Source: JBMOKU01 sp049324315 (GTDB lineage: Bacteria > Bacillota > Clostridia > Peptostreptococcales > Thermotaleaceae). Taken from it: DNA of 18,252 nucleotides. How positions within the stretch are numbered: position 1 is the stretch's first letter; each line of letters starts with the position of its first letter. The stretch spans positions 1-18,252 of the forward strand of contig JBMOKU010000014.1 in NCBI GenBank assembly GCA_049324315.1, in the 5' to 3' direction. This document shows, piece after piece, positions 14,112-18,252 of the stretch. The notes below the pieces were generated by a model, which did not search any database, was not told where the DNA came from, and saw only the letters and a list, made by a program, of their open reading frames with translations. The translations under genes were made by a program, and so were the position numbers.

Positions 14112-14127
14112 TGGCATTGGTTTTGCA
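14112..14127 (+). promoter_or_regulatory. sigma-54 (-24/-12) promoter of the pxp operon
   Basis: TGGCATTGGTTTTGCA matches the sigma-54 consensus TGGCAC-R-N4-TTGCW at all core positions (T for C and T for R are the departures), with GG (14113-14114) and GC (14125-14126) separated by exactly ten bases. The predicted start of transcription is near 14138, leaving a short leader with the GGGAGGTG ribosome binding site (14150-14157) before the ATG at 14164. An AT-rich stretch with an ATTCAA-N4-TTA (14063-14075, one base off the IHF consensus) between enhancer and promoter could allow DNA bending, though Firmicutes usually use HU instead. The neighbouring gene for an NtrC-type activator strongly supports this call. 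Confidence 0.82.
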
Positions 14128-14163
14128 TATTGTAGTAGGCAAAATAATTGGGAGGTGAAAAAA

Positions 14164-14934
14164 ATGGTACGTGTAGATGTAAATAGCGATTTAGGAGAAA
14201 GCTTTGGAAATTATACCATTGGATTAGACGAAAAGGTGATCCAGTTTGTCAGTTCTGCCAATATTGCCTGTGGATGGCATGCAGGAGATCCCCTTGTGAT
14301 GGAAAAAACCGTAGAAATCGCAAAGGAGCAAGGCGTAGGGATAGGAGCTCATCCCGGATATCCGGATTTAATGGGCTTCGGCAGGAGAAATATGACGGTT
14401 ACACCTGAAGAAGTAAAGGCCTATGTAAAATACCAGCTAGGTGCCCTCATGGCGTTTGCCGTGTCTCAGGGAGAAAAGATTCAGCATGTAAAGCCCCATG
14501 GCGCCATGTATAATATGGCTGCCAAGGACTACAGCTTGGCAAAGGCAATCGCAGAAGCGATTCATGAAGTGGATAAGGACATCATTCTTTTAGGATTGGC
14601 CAACAGTGAAATGATCAAGGCAGGAGAAGAAGTGGGCTTGAAAACAGCCAGTGAAGTATTTGCTGACCGAGCTTACAATGCCGATGGTACATTGGTAACC
14701 AGAAACAAGCCGGGGGCTGTGATCCATGACGCTGATCTTGCTATTTCCCGGGTTGTAAGAATGGTGAAAGCAGGGAAAGTGACAGCCATAACCGGAGAAG
14801 ATATCGAAATCAAAGCCCAGTCCATATGTGTCCACGGAGACAATCCGGAAGCAGTAGCCTTTGTAAAACAAATTCGAGAGACACTGGAAAAAGAAGGTGT
14901 GACCATTACCAAGCTTTCAAATTTTATTAAATAG
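14164..14934 (+). CDS. pxpA: 5-oxoprolinase subunit A (LamB/YcsF family)
   Basis: A 256-residue protein, the usual length of PxpA. The ATG at 14164 follows GGGAGGTG and lies downstream of the sigma-54 promoter; an open frame continues upstream to 13942 inside the regulator gene but has no site and no family similarity. Family motifs are all present: DVNSDLGESFG near the N-terminus, SANIACGWHAGDP, GIGAHPGYPDLMGFGRR, VKPHGAMYN, EVFADRAYNADGTLVTR and ICVHGDNPEA. PxpA works with PxpB and PxpC in the bacterial ATP-dependent 5-oxoprolinase, converting 5-oxo-L-proline (pyroglutamate, a spontaneous product of glutamine or glutamate) to glutamate in the cytoplasm. The next gene's ribosome binding site overlaps this stop codon. 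Confidence 0.95.
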   Translation: MVRVDVNSDLGESFGNYTIGLDEKVIQFVSSANIACGWHAGDPLVMEKTVEIAKEQGVGIGAHPGYPDLMGFGRRNMTVTPEEVKAYVKYQLGALMAFAVSQGEKIQHVKPHGAMYNMAAKDYSLAKAIAEAIHEVDKDIILLGLANSEMIKAGEEVGLKTASEVFADRAYNADGTLVTRNKPGAVIHDADLAISRVVRMVKAGKVTAITGEDIEIKAQSICVHGDNPEAVAFVKQIRETLEKEGVTITKLSNFIK

Positions 14935-14946
14935 GAGGTAAAGATC

Positions 14947-16176
14947 ATGGATATGTCAAAAGAACAGTTGGAAAAGATAGGGAAAGGTCATGGGAAAAAT
15001 GCGGGAGCCATCATGGGAGCAGCATTTATCATGGCAACGTCAGCCATTGGACCTGGATTTTTAACGCAAACAGCAAAATTCACCGCTGATTTTGCTGCCA
15101 GCTTCGCCTTTGCAATTCTTCTTTCGATCATTCTCGATATTGGTGCCCAGATAAACGTTTGGAGAGTTATCGGGGTATCCGGCCTGCGGGGCCAGGATAT
15201 TGCAAACAAAGTATTACCGGGCCTGGGATATTTTGTTGCTGTGTTGGTAGCCTTGGGAGGACTGGCTTTTAACATCGGAAACATCGGGGGAGCCGCCCTG
15301 GGATTAAATGTTTTGGTCGGTATGAATGTTAGCGTGGCAGCTGTTGTTAGTGGCGTCATTGGTATCATTATTTTCTTATCGAAGGATGCAGGTGCAGTGA
15401 TCGATAGATTCGTGAAGATACTGGGCGGACTTATGATTCTTATCGTCGCTTATGTGGCCTTTACAACAAACCCACCGGTGGGAGAAGCCCTCTATCGAAG
15501 CGTAGCTCCAGAGAACCCTGGGGCATTGGTTTTACCCGTCATTACATTATTGGGTGGAACCGTTGGAGGATATATTACCTTTGCCGGCGGCCACAGACTG
15601 ATTGATGCAGGCATCACAGGTGAAGAAAACTTACCTCAAATTACAAAAAGCTCTGTTTCAGGTATTCTCATTGCATCGGTTATGAGGATTTTCCTATTCC
15701 TAGCAGTCCTGGGCGTGGTGAGCAAGGGCTTGCAGCTGGACCCTGCCAATCCTGCGGCATCTGCGTTCCAACATGGTGCGGGAATGATAGGCTATAAGTT
15801 TTTCGGTATCGTACTCTGGTGTGCGGCCATCACTTCGGTTGTTGGTGCGGCATATACTTCCGTATCATTTCTTAAAACCTTAAATCCGTATATCGCAAGA
15901 AATGAAAAACATTTTATCATAGGTTTTATCGTTATTTCTACCCTTATTATGGCCTCCATAGGAAAGCCTGCAAAATTATTGATCCTGGCAGGTTCATTAA
16001 ATGGTTTAATACTTCCGTTGACCATTGGTACGGTTTTAGTAGCTTCAAAAAGAAAGGACATCGTAGGATCCTACAAGCATCCTCTGTGGATGATTGCATT
16101 TGGGGTTATCATTGTTCTAATAGCCACATATGCAGGCATTGCTTCATTAAAAGGTATTGCAGCCCTGTTCAGTTAG
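14947..16176 (+). CDS. NRAMP-like transporter of the YcsG type, probable 5-oxoproline importer
   Basis: A 409-residue membrane protein with about 11 helices, related to the NRAMP family. Two metal-binding signatures of true NRAMPs are missing. The DPGN of helix 1 is replaced by a GPGF sequence (SAIGPGFLTQTAKFT). The M-P-H of helix 6 is also absent; the corresponding part reads YITFAGGHRLIDAG. It is therefore unlikely to carry metal ions. In Bacillus subtilis the homologous gene ycsG also lies with the pxp genes, which supports 5-oxoproline or a related acid as substrate; this is an inference from context. The ATG at 14947 has AGGAGGT that begins in the pxpA stop codon. A 36-base gap separates it from pxpB. 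Confidence 0.87.
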   Translation: MDMSKEQLEKIGKGHGKNAGAIMGAAFIMATSAIGPGFLTQTAKFTADFAASFAFAILLSIILDIGAQINVWRVIGVSGLRGQDIANKVLPGLGYFVAVLVALGGLAFNIGNIGGAALGLNVLVGMNVSVAAVVSGVIGIIIFLSKDAGAVIDRFVKILGGLMILIVAYVAFTTNPPVGEALYRSVAPENPGALVLPVITLLGGTVGGYITFAGGHRLIDAGITGEENLPQITKSSVSGILIASVMRIFLFLAVLGVVSKGLQLDPANPAASAFQHGAGMIGYKFFGIVLWCAAITSVVGAAYTSVSFLKTLNPYIARNEKHFIIGFIVISTLIMASIGKPAKLLILAGSLNGLILPLTIGTVLVASKRKDIVGSYKHPLWMIAFGVIIVLIATYAGIASLKGIAALFS

Positions 16177-16212
16177 GGGATAGAGAAAGAAAGCACTGGA
16201 GGGAGCAATGGT

Positions 16213-16953
16213 ATGTATAAAGAAACCAAATATTTAACAGCAGGAGATAAAGCATTATTATTAGAATTCGGAAATACCATCTCAGAAGAAATCAACCATA
16301 AAGTCAGGTCCATGATGATTGCCATTGAAAGAAAGAAAATCAATGGCATCATTGAAATGACACCAACATACCGATCGTTGATGATACACTACAATCCATT
16401 GATGGTACAATATCAAGATTTAACCCATTCACTGCAGACCCTTGAACAAGAGCTGGACAGCATCGAAATCCCGCTGCCCAAGGTTATTGAAATCCCGACG
16501 CTGTACGGTGGAGAATATGGGCCGGACATTGAAAATGTAGCCAACCATAATGGTGTATCAGTAGAAGACGTTATTATGATCCACGCTTCGAGAAAATATC
16601 TTATCTATATGCTGGGATTTACACCGGGATTTCCTTATCTTGGAGGAATGGATGAAAGAATCGCTACGCCCCGACTGAAGACACCCAGGACGAAAATAAG
16701 CGGTGGATCCGTGGGCATAGCAGGTAATCAAACGGGCATTTATCCCATAGACAGTCCAGGAGGATGGCAGCTCATCGGTAAGACCCCTGTCAAGCTGTAT
16801 GATCCCAATAGAGAAGCCCCTATTTTATTAAGTGCAGGCGACTATATCCGATTTGTGCCAATCGATGGGGAAGAATATGCAAAGATCGAAAAGGCTGTAG
16901 AGGACGGCAGTTATCAATATAGAAGCTACGCAGTGGAAAGGGGGGCCGAATAG
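16213..16953 (+). CDS. pxpB: 5-oxoprolinase subunit B (KipI family)
   Basis: A 246-residue protein matching the KipI/PxpB family in length and motifs: the opening AGDKALLLEFGNTIS strand, the GFTPGFPYLGGMDERIATPR segment, KISGGSVGIAGNQTGIYP and DSPGGWQLIGKTP. The ATG at 16213 is eight bases after GGAGGGAG (16198-16205); the ATG at 16208 is out of frame. With PxpC it forms the carboxyltransferase-like part of 5-oxoprolinase, probably phosphorylating the substrate with ATP before ring opening. In Bacillus the homologue was first studied as KipI, an inhibitor of the sporulation kinase KinA; the enzymatic role is the better guide here because pxpA and pxpC flank it. It ends one base before pxpC. 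Confidence 0.94.
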   Translation: MYKETKYLTAGDKALLLEFGNTISEEINHKVRSMMIAIERKKINGIIEMTPTYRSLMIHYNPLMVQYQDLTHSLQTLEQELDSIEIPLPKVIEIPTLYGGEYGPDIENVANHNGVSVEDVIMIHASRKYLIYMLGFTPGFPYLGGMDERIATPRLKTPRTKISGGSVGIAGNQTGIYPIDSPGGWQLIGKTPVKLYDPNREAPILLSAGDYIRFVPIDGEEYAKIEKAVEDGSYQYRSYAVERGAE

Positions 16954-16954
16954 T

Positions 16955-17986
16955 ATGGGAAAAATCAGAATCAACCATCCTGGTCTTTTAACCACCGTTC
17001 AAGATGGCGGAAGATACGGATATCAACAGTTCGGCGTTCCTGTAGCCGGTGTGATGGACAGCTTTGCCCACCGTGCTGCCAATATCCTCGTTGAAAATGA
17101 AGAAAACGAGGCTGTATTGGAAGCCACCTTGATGGGACCTCAGATAGAACTTTTAAACGAAGGAATCATTGCCATCACAGGAGGCGATTTATCTCCTACC
17201 ATCAACGGACAATCCGTTGAAATGTGGAGAAGTATCTATGTTACAGCGGGCGATATACTGTCCTTTGGCGGAATGAAAAAGGGATGCCGGTGCTATATCG
17301 CTTTTGCCGGAGGGATTGATGTCCCTATGGCCATGGGAAGCAAATCTACCTACGTAAAGGCAAAGATCGGAGGCTATGAAGGGAGACCGTTAAAAGCCGG
17401 TGATGTAATAAACATCGGGCATTCAAAGCATACCCTTTCTTCCTTGAAAAGAAGAGTCTTGCCCAAACAGTATATCCCGGAATATACAAACAGCTTTGAG
17501 GTACGGGTCGTACTGGGGCCTCAGGATGAGCTTTTTACGCCCAAGGGTATTGAAACCTTTTTATCCAATCCATATACCGTGACCAATGAATGTGACCGGA
17601 TGGGATTCCGCTTGGACGGTGAGGAAATTGAACATACTGAGGGTGGAGATATCATTTCAGACGGAATAGCCTTTGGTGCCATACAGGTACCGGGTCATGG
17701 CAAACCCATCATCATGATGGCAGACCGGCAGACCACAGGCGGGTATACCAAGATAGGCAACGTCATATGGGAAGATCTAAGTAAAATTGCCCAGGCAAAG
17801 CCCGGTGATACCATCCGATTTAAGAAAGTGACCATACAGGAAGCACATCAACTGCTAAAAAGCTTTGAAGATAAGATATCCGCCATAAAGGGAAGCTGCA
17901 AGGACGTAAAAGTCATCAGTACAAGACAGTTTCAGCTAAAGGTAAACGGAAAACCTTATGAGGTGTTGGTGGAAGAAATAAAATAA
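16955..17986 (+). CDS. pxpC: 5-oxoprolinase subunit C (KipA family)
   Basis: A 343-residue protein of the KipA/PxpC family, biotin-dependent carboxyltransferase-like but without a biotin domain. Signature segments: GLLTTVQDGGRYGYQQFGVPVAGVMD at the N-terminus, AITGGDLSP, AFAGGID, GSKSTYVKAKIGG, DRMGFRLDG and IQVPGHGKPIIMMADRQTTGGYTKIG. It is the partner of PxpB in 5-oxoprolinase. The ATG lies one base after the pxpB stop with a G-rich site (AGGGGGGCC) inside pxpB, so translation is coupled. It is the last gene of the operon; no standard hairpin with T run follows, only repeat copy B. Confidence 0.94.
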   Translation: MGKIRINHPGLLTTVQDGGRYGYQQFGVPVAGVMDSFAHRAANILVENEENEAVLEATLMGPQIELLNEGIIAITGGDLSPTINGQSVEMWRSIYVTAGDILSFGGMKKGCRCYIAFAGGIDVPMAMGSKSTYVKAKIGGYEGRPLKAGDVINIGHSKHTLSSLKRRVLPKQYIPEYTNSFEVRVVLGPQDELFTPKGIETFLSNPYTVTNECDRMGFRLDGEEIEHTEGGDIISDGIAFGAIQVPGHGKPIIMMADRQTTGGYTKIGNVIWEDLSKIAQAKPGDTIRFKKVTIQEAHQLLKSFEDKISAIKGSCKDVKVISTRQFQLKVNGKPYEVLVEEIK

Positions 17987-18015
17987 CATTAGAATATAAT
18001 AAAGATTTAGGCTAT

Positions 18016-18165
18016 GTAGCGGAGCCATGGGGACGGTTTGAGGAGTTTCCTGTAGGGGCGCGCATTGCGCGTCCGTTACTTCTGGAAGGGAAGTCCCCGT
18101 GGCGAAGCGGACGTGAGCAGAAGAGGCAAGACTTGGGGACTGGTCGAGACCACTGAAAAACGATG
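18016..18165. repeat. mosaic palindromic intergenic repeat, copy B
   Basis: About 150 bases related to copy A. It opens with GCGGAGCCATGGGGACGG (18019-18036), and the complement of the later GTCCCCGTGGCGAAGC (18093-18108) repeats it imperfectly, giving terminal inverted repeats. Between them is the GTAGGGGCGCGCATTGCGC palindrome core. The block at 18115-18145 matches 4023-4053 of copy A at 29 of 31 bases. The last part, GAGACCACTGAAAAACGATG (18146-18165), occurs in copy A in the opposite orientation (about 4110-4136). The pieces are therefore shuffled rather than simply duplicated. Confidence 0.75.
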
Positions 18166-18223
18166 TAAATAAATGTAAGTCATTAAGTATTAATTGAATA
18201 AAAAAGCAAAAACCCCCTTAATT

Positions 18224-18232
18224 TGGTATAAT
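18224..18232 (+). promoter_or_regulatory. extended -10 promoter of an off-window gene
   Basis: TGGTATAAT is a full -10 hexamer (18227-18232) with the TG of an extended -10 element. The nearest -35-like hexamer (TTGAAT at 18194-18199) is 27 bases away, too far to pair in the usual way. It points rightward, out of the window, so a gene probably starts soon after 18252. Confidence 0.5.
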
Positions 18233-18252
18233 GGAGTTGACAAGAAACCATA

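Noticed and set aside
13942..14163. Upstream extension of the pxpA reading frame
   Set aside because: It begins inside the regulator gene, has no ribosome binding site, contains no family sequence and crosses the predicted sigma-54 promoter. The ATG at 14164 gives the normal family length.
14947..16176. Annotation as a manganese/iron NRAMP transporter
   Set aside because: The DPGN and M-P-H metal-binding motifs are missing and the operon context points to an organic substrate.

Overview
The window reads as chromosomal DNA of a low-to-moderate GC, anaerobic-type Firmicute (class Clostridia). Ribosome binding sites are strong AGGAGG types, TTG and GTG starts are used, and intrinsic terminators are clear. 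The gene set also fits: a FapA-family protein, a Csp-like clostridial subtilase, and a PxpABC cluster with a YcsG-type NRAMP relative. The exact genus cannot be read from the sequence alone.

Left part (1-5.9 kb). A terminator of an off-window gene and a short direct-repeat tract precede a two-gene operon: a FapA/DUF342 protein and a protein built mainly of GAF-like sensor modules with no visible output domain. After a terminator comes a mosaic palindromic repeat element (copy A), then an HD-domain phosphohydrolase, a GyrI-like effector-binding protein and a DUF3788 protein. A bidirectional terminator closes this strand at about 5.88 kb.

Middle part (5.9-9.0 kb). On the minus strand a Csp-like subtilisin-family protease (all catalytic residues present, jelly-roll-sized insert) is followed by a 91-residue protein. 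That small protein resembles the protease's own N-terminal prodomain, so it may be a free-standing inhibitor or chaperone. A staphylococcal-nuclease-like protein diverges from the protease and ends at a strong terminator.

Right part (9.0-18.0 kb). This looks like one physiological unit. A 46-residue membrane peptide overlaps a sodium:solute symporter gene. That gene overlaps a sensor histidine kinase gene, which overlaps an NtrC-type sigma-54 activator gene. Immediately after the activator is an inverted repeat (candidate activator site) and then a near-consensus sigma-54 -24/-12 promoter. It reads into pxpA, an NRAMP-like transporter, pxpB and pxpC, the ATP-dependent 5-oxoprolinase and its likely transporter. 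The simplest model is that the two-component system senses an extracellular or imported compound (5-oxoproline or a related metabolite) and switches on 5-oxoproline conversion to glutamate.

The window ends with a second copy of the mosaic repeat (copy B) and a -10 promoter element of an off-window gene. A third, short relative of the repeat core lies upstream of the symporter.
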